From contig KL568533.1 in the NCBI GenBank assembly GCA_000715605.1, forward strand, positions 86,189-99,435: a stretch of 13,247 bases of DNA, given 5' to 3'. Under the pieces are notes generated by a model that had not been told where the DNA came from, did no database searches, and saw only the letters and a program-made list of their open reading frames with translations. Of the stretch, positions 1 through 7,067 are shown piece by piece; position 1 is the stretch's first letter, and each line of letters starts with the position of its first letter. The DNA is from Streptomyces speibonae (GTDB lineage Bacteria; Actinomycetota; Actinomycetes; Streptomycetales; Streptomycetaceae). The position numbers and the translations under genes are program-made.

Positions 1-467
1 CCCCCGCCGTGGCCGTGACCACGTCGTCGGCCGAACGGGGCGAGCGGCTGCGCCGGCTGGGCGCGACGCATGTGCTGGACCGCTCCGGGGACGGCGGGCC
101 CGACGCTCCGGAGGGCTTCGACGTCGTCCTCGACGTGGTGGGCGGCGCCGGACTGCCGGGACTGTTCGACCGGCTCCGCCCGAACGGGCGCCTGGTGGCC
201 GTCGGCGCGGTGGGTGGCCCACCGCCCGCGGACTTCGGGATGACGCTGATGGCCCAGTTCCAGAGGTCGCTGTCGTTCGCCACCTTCAGCGCCGCCACGG
301 TTCCCGCCGCGGATCTGCGGGCCGTGCGGGAGGACCAGTTCGCGGCCGCGGCACGGGGCGGACTCACCACGGTGCGGCACGACGTCCTCCCTCTCGACGA
401 GGCGGTCGTGGCGCACCGGCGGATGGACGCCGGCGAGGTCTTCGGCCGGATCGTGCTCGCGCCCTGA
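1..467 (+). CDS. Zinc-type alcohol dehydrogenase / quinone oxidoreductase (MDR superfamily), C-terminal part; 5' end outside window
   Basis: Partial gene; the frame is open to the left edge (first full codon at base 3), so the true start lies upstream. About 155 residues remain. They read as the second half of the NAD(P)-binding Rossmann domain and the C-terminal end of an MDR-family oxidoreductase: a VAVTTSS strand with the following SAERGERLRRLGATHVLD helix (the usual cofactor-ribose region), then FDVVLDVVGG, the glycine-rich LRPNGRLVAVGAVGG strand, and a terminal VFGRIVLAP typical of quinone-reductase-like members. Such enzymes reduce quinones, enones or aldehydes with NAD(P)H in the cytosol. 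The substrate cannot be read from this fragment, and the catalytic or zinc-site half is missing. The next gene starts 41 bases downstream on the same strand, so co-transcription with the DsbA-like protein is plausible. Family sure, substrate unknown. Confidence 0.85.
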   Translation, partial: PAVAVTTSSAERGERLRRLGATHVLDRSGDGGPDAPEGFDVVLDVVGGAGLPGLFDRLRPNGRLVAVGAVGGPPPADFGMTLMAQFQRSLSFATFSAATVPAADLRAVREDQFAAAARGGLTTVRHDVLPLDEAVVAHRRMDAGEVFGRIVLAP

Positions 468-508
468 CGCGCCCGCCCTTACCCCCCTCCAACGGAAAGG
501 ACACCCCC

Positions 509-1186
509 ATGTCCGCACCCGCACCCCCCGCCTCCGGCGCCACCCTGCGCGTCGACGTGTGGATGGATTTCTGCTGCCCCGCCTGCTACTTGGCCGAGCC
601 CCGGCTGGAGGAGGCCGTGGCGGCCGAGGGCGGGACCGCGAGGATCACCCTCGTGCGGCACTCCTTCGAGCTGCTGCCCGACGTCGACGACACACGCGTC
701 GACTCCTTCGGGTACGTGCTGCACAAGTACGGCGGTGACCGGGCCGCGGCCGAACGGCACGAGCGGGGCATGGCCCGCCTCGCGGGCGCCCAGGGCCAGG
801 AGTACCGGCTGCACCGCCCGAGCTCCAACGGCTTCCACGCGCACCGCTTCCTGCACCTGGCCCAGGCACACGGACAGGGCGACGCCTTCTTCGTCCGCCT
901 CCAGCGCGACCTGTTCGCCGAGGCGGTCGACATCTACGACACCGCCCACCTGGTGGATACGGCCACCCGGCTCGGTGTTCCGGCCGAGGAGGCCGAGGCG
1001 GCGGCGCGCACGGACGCCTACGCCGACGCCGTGCGCGCCGACCGGCGCACCGCTCTCCGGGCGGGCGTCACCGGCGTCCCGTTCACCGTGTTCGACGGCC
1101 GGCTCGCCATCCCCGGCGTCGCGACCGCCGACGCCTACCGCGACGCCATCCGTGCGGCCCGACAGGACAAGGAGCAGACCGTATGA
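509..1186 (+). CDS. FrnE/DsbA-family thiol oxidoreductase (2-hydroxychromene-2-carboxylate isomerase-like fold)
   Basis: 225 residues, the usual size for cytosolic FrnE-type DsbA proteins. An ATG at 509 follows AAGGA (497-501) with 7-base spacing. The N-terminus has the thioredoxin-fold strand and an active site DFCCPAC (Cys23-Pro-Ala-Cys26) where most FrnE proteins have CPWC. The middle is the all-helical DsbA insertion, including an HRFLHLAQAHGQGDAF helix, a landmark of the family. The C-terminus carries GVTGVPFTVFDGRLAIPG with the cis-proline (Pro191) opposite the CXXC. There is no signal peptide, so it acts in the cytosol, presumably as a disulfide oxidase, isomerase or reductase; FrnE homologues have been linked to oxidative stress. 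Its stop overlaps the start of a small cysteine-pair protein (ATGA), suggesting translational coupling. The family call is firm; the physiological substrate is not known. Confidence 0.88.
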   Translation: MSAPAPPASGATLRVDVWMDFCCPACYLAEPRLEEAVAAEGGTARITLVRHSFELLPDVDDTRVDSFGYVLHKYGGDRAAAERHERGMARLAGAQGQEYRLHRPSSNGFHAHRFLHLAQAHGQGDAFFVRLQRDLFAEAVDIYDTAHLVDTATRLGVPAEEAEAAARTDAYADAVRADRRTALRAGVTGVPFTVFDGRLAIPGVATADAYRDAIRAARQDKEQTV

Positions 1187-1392
1187 GCACCGAGCCTCAG
1201 CCCTTCACGATTCTCGACGTCCCTACCGACGCCTTCTGCGATCCCGACACGGGTGTCTGCGCCGTGCCGCTGCCCGCGCTGCCGGCGCCGGACGGCGAGG
1301 AGGAGGACGGCACCGGTACCCGTCCGGCCGTTCCGGACGGCCCTGCGGCGGTGGATTCGCGCCGCGCGGACGGCCGTCGCGCGGGGAGCTGA
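1183..1392 (+). CDS. Small acidic CX6C protein, translationally coupled to the DsbA-like gene; unknown function
   Basis: 69 residues. The ATG at 1183 overlaps the preceding stop in an ATGA, a standard coupling arrangement in Streptomyces. The N-terminal third reads as an ordered segment (FTILDVPTDAF) followed by Cys19-DPDTGV-Cys26, the only two cysteines. The rest is a Pro/Ala/acidic tail (DGEEEDG) ending in an Arg-rich stretch. It has no signal peptide or membrane segment. I do not recognise the family. The cysteine pair next to a thiol oxidoreductase suggests a redox partner, substrate or metal-binding companion, but that is inference from position. The N-terminal half is the more convincing part; the tail is low-complexity. 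A hairpin formed by CCGCGCG/CGCGCGG-type arms (about 1362-1384) overlaps its 3' end. The gene is likely real because of the overlap and the non-random cysteine motif. Confidence 0.65.
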   Translation: MSTEPQPFTILDVPTDAFCDPDTGVCAVPLPALPAPDGEEEDGTGTRPAVPDGPAAVDSRRADGRRAGS

Positions 1393-1429
1393 GCGGGGTA
1401 TCGCGTCGCACGGGGATTCGAGCACCGTG

Positions 1430-1457
1430 CGCCCGCACCCCGGCGGCGGTGCGGGCG
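1430..1457 (+). terminator. Hairpin, probable terminator of the redox operon
   Basis: A perfect 10-base-pair GC stem (1430-1439 with 1448-1457; arm CGCCCGCACC) closes an 8-base loop, 37 bases after the stop of the CX6C gene. No T-run follows, which is common for Streptomyces terminators. Confidence 0.5.
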
Positions 1458-1608
1458 GCATCGACGACGGCCTACGCATATGCCCACTGAGCTTGCCGTT
1501 CACCATCGGCGGCGTGTTCCCCGCGCCCAGCCACCGCTCCTCGCCCGGCGAACCGACTCCCCGGTAGCCGTACCTTCCTACAATCAGTGATCCTGGCCGA
1601 ACAGACCG

Positions 1609-1637
1609 TAGTCACCCCTTGCGCGCGGGCCTAGCTT
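1609..1637 (+). promoter_or_regulatory. Putative promoter of the HTH gene, leaderless arrangement
   Basis: A -35-like TAGTCA (1609-1614) and a -10-like TAGCTT (1632-1637) are separated by exactly 17 bases. The GTG at 1645 lies 7 bases after the -10, which would make it the transcript 5' end. This TANNNT-N6/7-start layout is typical of leaderless actinobacterial genes, and there is no convincing ribosome binding site before the GTG. Confidence 0.45.
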
Positions 1638-1644
1638 GAGGGCC

Positions 1645-2355
1645 GTGCACCATCCCTCCGCGCGTACCGACCGCCATCCGCCCCCGCCGTTCAACGCCCC
1701 CGCCGCCCGCCGGCTGCGGACCGCCCTGGGCATGGGCCCCGAGCACGTCGCCCACGCCCTGCGCGGCTCGTACGGACTGCCGTACGTCACCCCCGCGCTC
1801 GTCGCCGCCTGGGAACGCGGGACCGCCACCCCCTCCCATCCCGAACTCGCCGCCCTGGCCGGTGCGCTGTGGTGCTCGCCCGGCGAACTCATAGGGCGGC
1901 CGCGCACCTTGCGCGAGCACCGGGTCGCGCGCGGCCTGGCCCCCGAGGACGTCGCCCGCACGGTCGGCCACGAACTGCACGCGTATCTGCGGATGGAGGA
2001 GACGGGCCACTGGCGCGGCACCGAGCGGCAGTCGGCCGCGCTGGCCCGGATGCTCGGCCTGTCCCTGGCCGACGTCATCACCGTCACCGGCCGGGAGGAC
2101 CGGCTCGCGGAGCTGCTGCGCAGCGCGGCGACGACGCGCTGGCAGGCGTACGTACGTCCGGTGTCGAAGATCGCCCCACTGGAACGCCGCCCGCTGGAGG
2201 AGGCCCTCCACCGCCTCCACCGGGACTACCAGGGCCACATGGCCGCCACCCTCAGCTGGGGCGGCGGCCACGGCGACGCGGGCGACAGCGGCCGCGAGTT
2301 CCTCGACCGCATCGTCGACCACTTCTGGACGGCGGTCGGGGACGCGACCCGGTGA
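1645..2355 (+). CDS. Tandem helix-turn-helix (XRE/Cro-CI-type) transcriptional regulator
   Basis: 236 residues from the GTG at 1645. A TTG at 1636 is in frame but lies inside the proposed -10, so I prefer the GTG. Two Cro/CI-like domains can be read. The first (about residues 21-85) contains RRLRTALGM, then LVAAWERGTATPSHPELAALAGAL and the closing SPGELIG. The second (about 88-147) has LREHRVARGLAPEDVARTVG, YLRMEETGHWRG and LARMLGLSLADVI. The rest is a helical C-terminal region of no family I know. There is no kinase, peptidase or sensor domain, so the ligand or signal is unknown. It is expected to bind DNA in the cytosol, possibly as a dimer. The gene runs convergently into pfkA with a 44-base gap. 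Neighbours do not reveal its target; conserved position beside pfkA would be the main clue. Confidence 0.8.
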   Translation: MHHPSARTDRHPPPPFNAPAARRLRTALGMGPEHVAHALRGSYGLPYVTPALVAAWERGTATPSHPELAALAGALWCSPGELIGRPRTLREHRVARGLAPEDVARTVGHELHAYLRMEETGHWRGTERQSAALARMLGLSLADVITVTGREDRLAELLRSAATTRWQAYVRPVSKIAPLERRPLEEALHRLHRDYQGHMAATLSWGGGHGDAGDSGREFLDRIVDHFWTAVGDATR

Positions 2356-2367
2356 GCGGAGCGCCCC

Positions 2368-2381
2368 TCCCGGAAGCGGGA
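2368..2381. terminator. Weak hairpin between convergent HTH gene and pfkA
   Basis: TCCCG and CGGGA arms (5 base pairs) around a GAAG tetraloop lie in the 44-base gap between two convergent genes. It is the only symmetric element in the gap. It could serve both genes but is short. Confidence 0.3.
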
Positions 2382-2399
2382 CCCGTCCGGTGAGCTTTC

Positions 2400-3425
2400 C
2401 TAGAAGACCGACTCCGCCTCGTCCATCCGGTCCTTGGGGACCGTCTTCAGTTCGGTGACCGCCTCCGCGAGCGGGACCATCACGATGTCGGTGCCCCGCA
2501 GGGACGTCATCCTGCCGAACTCGCCCTGGTGCGCCGCCTCCACGGCGTGCCAGCCGAAGCGGGTCGCGAGGACGCGGTCGTACGCCGTCGGTACGCCGCC
2601 GCGCTGGACGTGGCCGAGGATGACCGGCTTGGCCTCCTTGCCGAGGCGGCGCTCCAGTTCGTGCGCCAGGGCCGTGCCGATGCCCTGGAAGCGCTCGTGG
2701 CCGAACTTGTCGATCTCACCCTTGCCGTAGTCCATGGTGCCGTCGGCCGGGTGCGCGCCCTCGGCGACGCAGATCACCGCGAACTTCTTGCCGCGGGCGA
2801 AGCGTTCCTCGACCATCTTGACCAGCTGGGCCGGGTCGAAGGGACGTTCCGGCAGGCAGATGCCGTGGGCGCCGGCGGCCATGCCGGACTCCAGGGCGAT
2901 CCAGCCGGCGTGCCGGCCCATGACCTCGACGACCATCACCCGCTGGTGGGACTCGGCGGTCGTCTTCAGGCGGTCCATCGCCTCGGTGGCGACGCCCACC
3001 GCGGTGTCGAAGCCGAAGGTGCGGTCGGTGGAGGAGATGTCGTTGTCGATCGTCTTCGGGACGCCGACCACCGGCAGGCCCGCCTCGGACAGCATGTGGG
3101 CCGCGGTGAGCGTGCCCTCGCCGCCGATCGGGATCAGCGCGTCGATGCCGAAGTCGTGGATCATGTCGGAGGCGTTCTCGCAGGCCTCGCGCAGCCGGTC
3201 GCGCTCCAGCCGGGCGGAGCCGAGGATGGTGCCGCCGCGGGCCAGGATGCCGCTGACCGCGTTGAGGTCGAGGGTGCGGTAGCGGCCGTCCAGCAGGCCC
3301 GAGTAGCCGTCCTCGAAGCCGATGACCTCGTCGCCGTAGTTGTCGACCGCTCGGTGCACGACCGACCGGATCACTGCGTTCAGGCCGGGGCAGTCGCCGC
3401 CTGCGGTGAGAACTCCGATACGCAT
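2400..3425 (-). CDS. pfkA: 6-phosphofructokinase, ATP-dependent type by active-site glycine
   Basis: 341 residues; start ATG at 3425, preceded on the minus strand by AGGAG about nine bases away. It phosphorylates fructose 6-phosphate to fructose 1,6-bisphosphate in the cytosol, the committing step of glycolysis. Visible motifs are the N-terminal LTAGGDCPGLNAVIR, the nucleotide loop IGGEGTL (101-105), PKTIDNDI (123-130, catalytic Asp127 in TIDND), MGRHAGWIAL (169-178), and GHVQRGGVPTAYDR (271-284) for substrate phosphate binding. Residue numbers coincide with E. coli PfkA. Gly104 is the residue linked with ATP use, while Lys124 is the one usual in pyrophosphate-dependent enzymes; this mixed type is known in actinobacterial ATP-Pfks. 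It is divergent from pta-ackA-pyk and has a near-consensus promoter of its own (3518-3546). It probably corresponds to one of several pfkA paralogues found in streptomycetes. Confidence 0.95.
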   Translation of the reverse strand: MRIGVLTAGGDCPGLNAVIRSVVHRAVDNYGDEVIGFEDGYSGLLDGRYRTLDLNAVSGILARGGTILGSARLERDRLREACENASDMIHDFGIDALIPIGGEGTLTAAHMLSEAGLPVVGVPKTIDNDISSTDRTFGFDTAVGVATEAMDRLKTTAESHQRVMVVEVMGRHAGWIALESGMAAGAHGICLPERPFDPAQLVKMVEERFARGKKFAVICVAEGAHPADGTMDYGKGEIDKFGHERFQGIGTALAHELERRLGKEAKPVILGHVQRGGVPTAYDRVLATRFGWHAVEAAHQGEFGRMTSLRGTDIVMVPLAEAVTELKTVPKDRMDEAESVF

Positions 3426-3517
3426 CGTGCTGTGTCTCCTGGTCCCTGTCGATACCGGTGAGCCAGTCCCGATTGTTTCATGTCCCCCGGCGCGGTGCCG
3501 ACGACGGACGGGCGGGC

Positions 3518-3546
3518 GTCCTAGCCAGCGCCAGAGGTATTGTCAA
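3518..3546 (-). promoter_or_regulatory. Promoter of pfkA, housekeeping type
   Basis: Read on the minus strand: perfect TTGACA (-35, bases 3541-3546), 17-base spacer, TAGGAC (-10, bases 3518-3523; one mismatch to TAGGAT). Transcription would begin near 3511 and give a leader of about 85 bases before the pfkA start. The pta side of this divergent region has only a weak CAGGAT (3586-3591) with no clear -35. Confidence 0.7.
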
Positions 3547-3671
3547 GAGGGATCTGCTCACCTCGGTGGGCGATTTTTGTGGCCCCAGGATGACACCTGC
3601 GGCCCGCCGGCCACTCGCACGGCCCCCGACGAGGACGACTCCTGCTGCCCCCGACGAAACGGAGAGCGCGC

Positions 3672-5786
3672 GTGACCCGCAGCGTGTACGTGACCGGCAT
3701 CGACCGCGGCGACGGCCGGCAGGTCGTCGAACTCGGGGTCATGGAGCTGCTGACCCGGCAGGTCGACCGGGTCGGGGTGTTCCGTCCCCTGGTGCACGAC
3801 GGGCCCGACCGTCTCTTCGAGCTGCTGCGGGCCCGCTACCGGCTCACCCAGGACCCGGCCACCGTCTACGGTCTCGACTACCACGAGGCGTCCGCGCTCC
3901 AGGCCGAACAGGGCACGGACGAACTGGTGTCCACCCTCGTCGACCGGTTCCACCGGGTGGCCCGCGACTACGACGTCGTCCTCGTCCTCGGCACCGACTA
4001 CGCCGACACCCAGTTCCCCGACGAGCTGTCCCTGAACGCCCGCCTCGCCAACGAGTTCGGCGCCTCGGTGATCGGGGTCGTGGGCGGCCGCAAGCAGACC
4101 GCCGAGTCGGTGCGCGCCGAGGCCCGCAACGCCTACCGCGCCTACGCCACCCTGGGCTGCGACGTGCTCGCCATGGCGGTCAACCGGGTCGCCCGCGAGG
4201 ACCGGGACGAGATCGCCGAGCGGCTCGCCAGCCGGCTGCCCGTGCCCTGCTACGTGTTCCCCGACGAGCCGGCGCTCTCCGCCCCGACCGTCGCGCAGAT
4301 CGCGCACACCCTCGGCGCGAAGGTGGTGCTCGGCGACGACTCCGGGCTCGCCCGCGACGCCCTGGACTTCGTCTTCGGCGGCGCGATGCTGCCGAACTTC
4401 CTCGCCGCGCTGACCCCGGGATGCCTGGTGATCACTCCGGGGGACCGTGCGGACCTGGTCGTGGGCGCGCTGGCCTCGCACAGCGCCGGCACCCCGCCGA
4501 TCGCCGGGGTGCTGCTGACCCTGGGCGAGGTTCCGGCCGAGCACATCCTCACCCTCGCCGACCGCCTCGCCCCCGGCACCCCCGTGCTGTCGGTGCCGCG
4601 CACCAGCTTCCCCACCGCCGAGCAGCTCTTCTCCCTGGAGGGCAAGCTGAACGCGGCCACCCCGCGCAAGGCGGAGCGGGCGCTCGGCCTCTTCGAGCGG
4701 TACGCCGACACCGCCGAGCTCACCCGGCGCGTCTCCGCGCCGAGCAGCGACCGGGTCACCCCGATGATGTTCGAGCACAAACTGCTCGAACAGGCCCGCT
4801 CCGACCTGCGCCGGGTGGTGCTCCCCGAGGGCACCGAGGAGCGGGTGCTGCACGCGGCGGAGGTGCTGCTGCGCCGGGGCGTGTGCGAGCTGACCCTGCT
4901 CGGTGACGTGGACCAGATCCGCAAGAAGGCCGCCGACCTCGGTGTCGACCTGGGCGACACCCAGCTGATCGACCCCGCCGTCTCCGAGCTGCGGGAGTCC
5001 TTCGCCGAGCAGTACGCGGCCCTGCGCGCCCACCGGGGCGTGACCGTGGAGCTGGCCTACGACGTCGTCTCCGACGTGAACTACTTCGGCACGCTGATGG
5101 TGCAGGAGGGCCTCGCCGACGGCATGGTGTCCGGCTCGGTGCACTCCACGGCCGCGACGATCCGGCCGGCCTTCGAGATCATCAAGACCCGCGAGGACGC
5201 GCGGATCGTCTCCTCCGTCTTCTTCATGTGCCTGGCCGACAAGGTGCTCGTCTACGGCGACTGCGCGGTCAACCCGGACCCGGACGCCGAGCAGCTCGCC
5301 GACATCGCCGTGCAGTCGGCCGCCACGGCCGCGCGGTTCGGCGTGGAGCCGCGGATCGCGATGCTGTCGTACTCGACGGGCACCTCCGGCACCGGCGCCG
5401 ACGTCGACAAGGTGCGCACCGCCACCGAGCTGGTGCGCTCCCGCCGCCCCGATCTGCGGATCGAGGGGCCGATCCAGTACGACGCGGCCGTCGAGCCGTC
5501 GGTCGCGGCGACCAAGCTGCCGGGCTCAAAGGTGGCGGGGCAGGCGACCGTGCTGGTCTTCCCCGACCTGAACACCGGCAACAACACCTACAAGGCCGTG
5601 CAGCGCTCGGCCGGCGCGATCGCCGTCGGCCCGGTCCTGCAGGGCCTGCGCAAGCCGGTCAACGACCTGTCCCGGGGCGCCCTGGTGCAGGACATCGTCA
5701 ACACCGTCGCCATCACGGCGATCCAGGCCCAGTCCCCGGCCCCGAGCGGCCCGGGTTCCCCGAGCGAGAAGGCAGCCGAGCAGTGA
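3672..5786 (+). CDS. pta: Phosphate acetyltransferase (long, three-domain form)
   Basis: 704 residues, matching the long E. coli-type Pta (about 714). It interconverts acetyl-CoA plus phosphate with acetyl phosphate plus CoA in the cytosol. The GTG at 3672 follows GGAG (3661-3664) by seven bases. Domains: an N-terminal BioD-like P-loop-fold domain (about 1-210) whose P-loop is degenerate (VTGIDRGDGRQ, no GK[ST]); a central DRTGG domain (about 215-330, TPGDRADLVVGAL); and the catalytic PTA_PTB domain (about 364-690). The catalytic domain shows SGSVHSTAATIRPAFE (near 484), VYGDCAVNPDPDAEQLADIA, MLSYSTGTSGTGADVDKV, and the CoA/phosphate-site segment FPDLNTGNNTYKAVQR. The Ala/Pro/Ser-rich last 20 residues look like a flexible tail. 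Its stop overlaps the ackA start (GTGA), so the two are co-translated. In other bacteria the N-terminal domains tune allostery by pyruvate, PEP or NADH; whether that holds here is unknown. Confidence 0.95.
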   Translation: MTRSVYVTGIDRGDGRQVVELGVMELLTRQVDRVGVFRPLVHDGPDRLFELLRARYRLTQDPATVYGLDYHEASALQAEQGTDELVSTLVDRFHRVARDYDVVLVLGTDYADTQFPDELSLNARLANEFGASVIGVVGGRKQTAESVRAEARNAYRAYATLGCDVLAMAVNRVAREDRDEIAERLASRLPVPCYVFPDEPALSAPTVAQIAHTLGAKVVLGDDSGLARDALDFVFGGAMLPNFLAALTPGCLVITPGDRADLVVGALASHSAGTPPIAGVLLTLGEVPAEHILTLADRLAPGTPVLSVPRTSFPTAEQLFSLEGKLNAATPRKAERALGLFERYADTAELTRRVSAPSSDRVTPMMFEHKLLEQARSDLRRVVLPEGTEERVLHAAEVLLRRGVCELTLLGDVDQIRKKAADLGVDLGDTQLIDPAVSELRESFAEQYAALRAHRGVTVELAYDVVSDVNYFGTLMVQEGLADGMVSGSVHSTAATIRPAFEIIKTREDARIVSSVFFMCLADKVLVYGDCAVNPDPDAEQLADIAVQSAATAARFGVEPRIAMLSYSTGTSGTGADVDKVRTATELVRSRRPDLRIEGPIQYDAAVEPSVAATKLPGSKVAGQATVLVFPDLNTGNNTYKAVQRSAGAIAVGPVLQGLRKPVNDLSRGALVQDIVNTVAITAIQAQSPAPSGPGSPSEKAAEQ

Positions 5787-6994
5787 GCCCGTCCCGTGTC
5801 CTCGTCCTCAACTCCGGCTCCTCGTCGGTGAAGTACCAGCTGCTGGAGATGAACGGCAGCAAGCGGCTGGCCACCGGTCTGGTCGAGCGGATCGGCGAGC
5901 GGACCTCGCTGGTGCGGCACACCCCGCTCGCGTCGGGCGGGGAGACCCGCGAGCGGACCGGGCAGGTCGCCGACCACGACGCCGCGCTGAAGGCGATGGC
6001 CGAGGAGCTGGCGGCCGACGGGCTGGGCCTGGACTCCCCCGAGCTGGCCGCGATCGGCCACCGCGTGGTGCACGGCGGGAAGCGCTTCACCGATCCCACG
6101 GTGATCGACGAGCAGGTGCTGGCGGAGATCGAGCGGCTGATCCCGGTGGCGCCACTGCACAATCCGGCCAATCTGACCGGCATCCGCACGGCCATGGCAC
6201 TGCGTCCCGATCTGCCGCAGGTCGCCGTCTTCGACACCGCCTTCCACACCACGATGCCGGAGTCGGCCGCCCGCTACGCGATCGACGTGAGGACCGCCGA
6301 CGCGCACCGCATCCGCCGCTACGGCTTTCACGGCACCTCGCACGCGTACGTCTCCCGGGCGACCGCGCGGCTGCTGGGCCGGGCGCCGGAGGAGGTGAAC
6401 GTCATCGTGCTGCACCTGGGCAACGGGGCGTCCGCCTCGGCCGTGCGGGGCGGCCGCTGCGTGGACACCTCCATGGGGCTGACCCCCTTGGAGGGGCTGG
6501 TGATGGGTACGCGGTCGGGAGACCTGGATCCTGCCGTCATCTTCCATTTGATGCGCGTTGGCGGAATGTCCGCCGACGAGATCGACACTCTCCTGAACAA
6601 GAAGAGCGGTCTGGTCGGACTGTGCGGCGACAACGACATGAGGGAGATCCGGCGGCGGATCGACGAGGGCGACCGGGAGGCGGAGCTGGCGTTCGACATC
6701 TACATTCACCGTCTGAAGAAGTACATCGGCGCCTATTACGCAGTGCTCGGCCGGGTGGACGCGGTGGCCTTCACCGCCGGGGTCGGCGAGAACGCCGCTC
6801 CGGTGCGGGCGGCGGCCGTGGCGGGCCTGGAAGGGCTCGGTCTGGCGGTGGACGAGGGGCGCAACGCCGTACGCGGCGGCGGGCCGCGGCTGATCTCGCC
6901 CGAGGGCGCGCGGGTCGCGGTCGCGGTGGTACCGACGGACGAGGAAATGGAGATCGCTCAGCAGACATACGCACTGGTCGGAAAGAACAACTGA
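5783..6994 (+). CDS. ackA: Acetate kinase
   Basis: 403 residues from the GTG at 5783, chosen because it overlaps the pta stop as GTGA and because family similarity starts at once (VLVLNSGSSSVKYQ). The open frame runs further upstream, but that part overlaps pta and is out of frame with it. The enzyme converts acetyl phosphate and ADP to acetate and ATP, or the reverse, in the cytosol. ASKHA-fold landmarks: NSGSSSVK (10-17), GHRVVHGG (with catalytic Arg94), FDTAFH (Asp151), GFHGTSH (181-187), HLGNGAS (211-217), DTSMGLTPLEGLVMGTRSGD, and AFTAGVGENA (about 329-338) for adenine binding. The terminal EEMEIAQQT region holds the usual Glu. With Pta it forms the acetate overflow and uptake route. The stretch around 6530-6610 uses somewhat more A/T-ending codons than the rest but shows no break in the frame. 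Confidence 0.96.
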   Translation: MSPSRVLVLNSGSSSVKYQLLEMNGSKRLATGLVERIGERTSLVRHTPLASGGETRERTGQVADHDAALKAMAEELAADGLGLDSPELAAIGHRVVHGGKRFTDPTVIDEQVLAEIERLIPVAPLHNPANLTGIRTAMALRPDLPQVAVFDTAFHTTMPESAARYAIDVRTADAHRIRRYGFHGTSHAYVSRATARLLGRAPEEVNVIVLHLGNGASASAVRGGRCVDTSMGLTPLEGLVMGTRSGDLDPAVIFHLMRVGGMSADEIDTLLNKKSGLVGLCGDNDMREIRRRIDEGDREAELAFDIYIHRLKKYIGAYYAVLGRVDAVAFTAGVGENAAPVRAAAVAGLEGLGLAVDEGRNAVRGGGPRLISPEGARVAVAVVPTDEEMEIAQQTYALVGKNN

Positions 6995-7014
6995 GCAGGG
7001 ACTTTCTCATTTGT

Positions 7015-7039
7015 ATATTCCGCCAGACGGAATATTCCG
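7015..7039. promoter_or_regulatory. AT-rich nested palindrome upstream of pyk, probable operator
   Basis: ATATTCCG (7015-7022) and CGGAATAT (7028-7035) form a perfect inverted repeat with 8-base arms and a 5-base centre. A second, overlapping palindrome CGGAATATTCCG (7028-7039) gives a third half-site. The block is far more AT-rich than its surroundings and lies where the -35 region of pyk is expected. It has no T-run, so it does not look like an ackA terminator. The binding protein is unknown to me. Confidence 0.6.
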
Positions 7040-7055
7040 TAGCGAAACAAACCGA

Positions 7056-7061
7056 TAGGAT
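7056..7061 (+). promoter_or_regulatory. -10 element of pyk, possible leaderless transcript
   Basis: TAGGAT, the Streptomyces housekeeping -10 consensus, ends six bases before the pyk ATG, so transcription could start at the A of the start codon. No TTGACA-like -35 is present at 17-18 bases; the palindrome at 7028-7039 sits there instead. Alternatively AGGA (7057-7060) is the ribosome binding site (7-base spacing) of a longer transcript reading through from ackA. Confidence 0.5.
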
Positions 7062-7067
7062 CGCCCC

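Noticed and set aside
735..1490. Plus-strand frame of 251 codons overlapping the DsbA-like and CX6C genes
   Set aside because: Product is a Ser/Thr/Pro/Arg string in the wrong phase for the two supported genes.
1579..1584. TACAAT, a good -10 hexamer upstream of the HTH gene
   Set aside because: No -35-like sequence at 16-18 bases, and the pair at 1609/1632 fits the gene start better.
2349..2395. Nine-base direct repeat CCGGTGAGC in the HTH/pfkA gap
   Set aside because: Short, partly within the HTH coding end, and easily due to chance in GC-rich DNA.
3586..3591. CAGGAT as the -10 of pta
   Set aside because: Bases at the expected -35 (TCGGTG or CTCGGT) do not resemble TTGACA; kept only as a weak possibility.
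3558..5144. Long open frame (528 codons) antisense to pta
   Set aside because: It mirrors pta codon structure; the product is a Val/Gly/His/Gln-rich string typical of the reverse frame of a GC-rich gene, with no recognisable domain.
5228..5782. Upstream extension of the ackA frame inside pta
   Set aside because: Arg/Gly-rich out-of-frame translation of pta; acetate kinase similarity begins exactly at the GTG at 5783.
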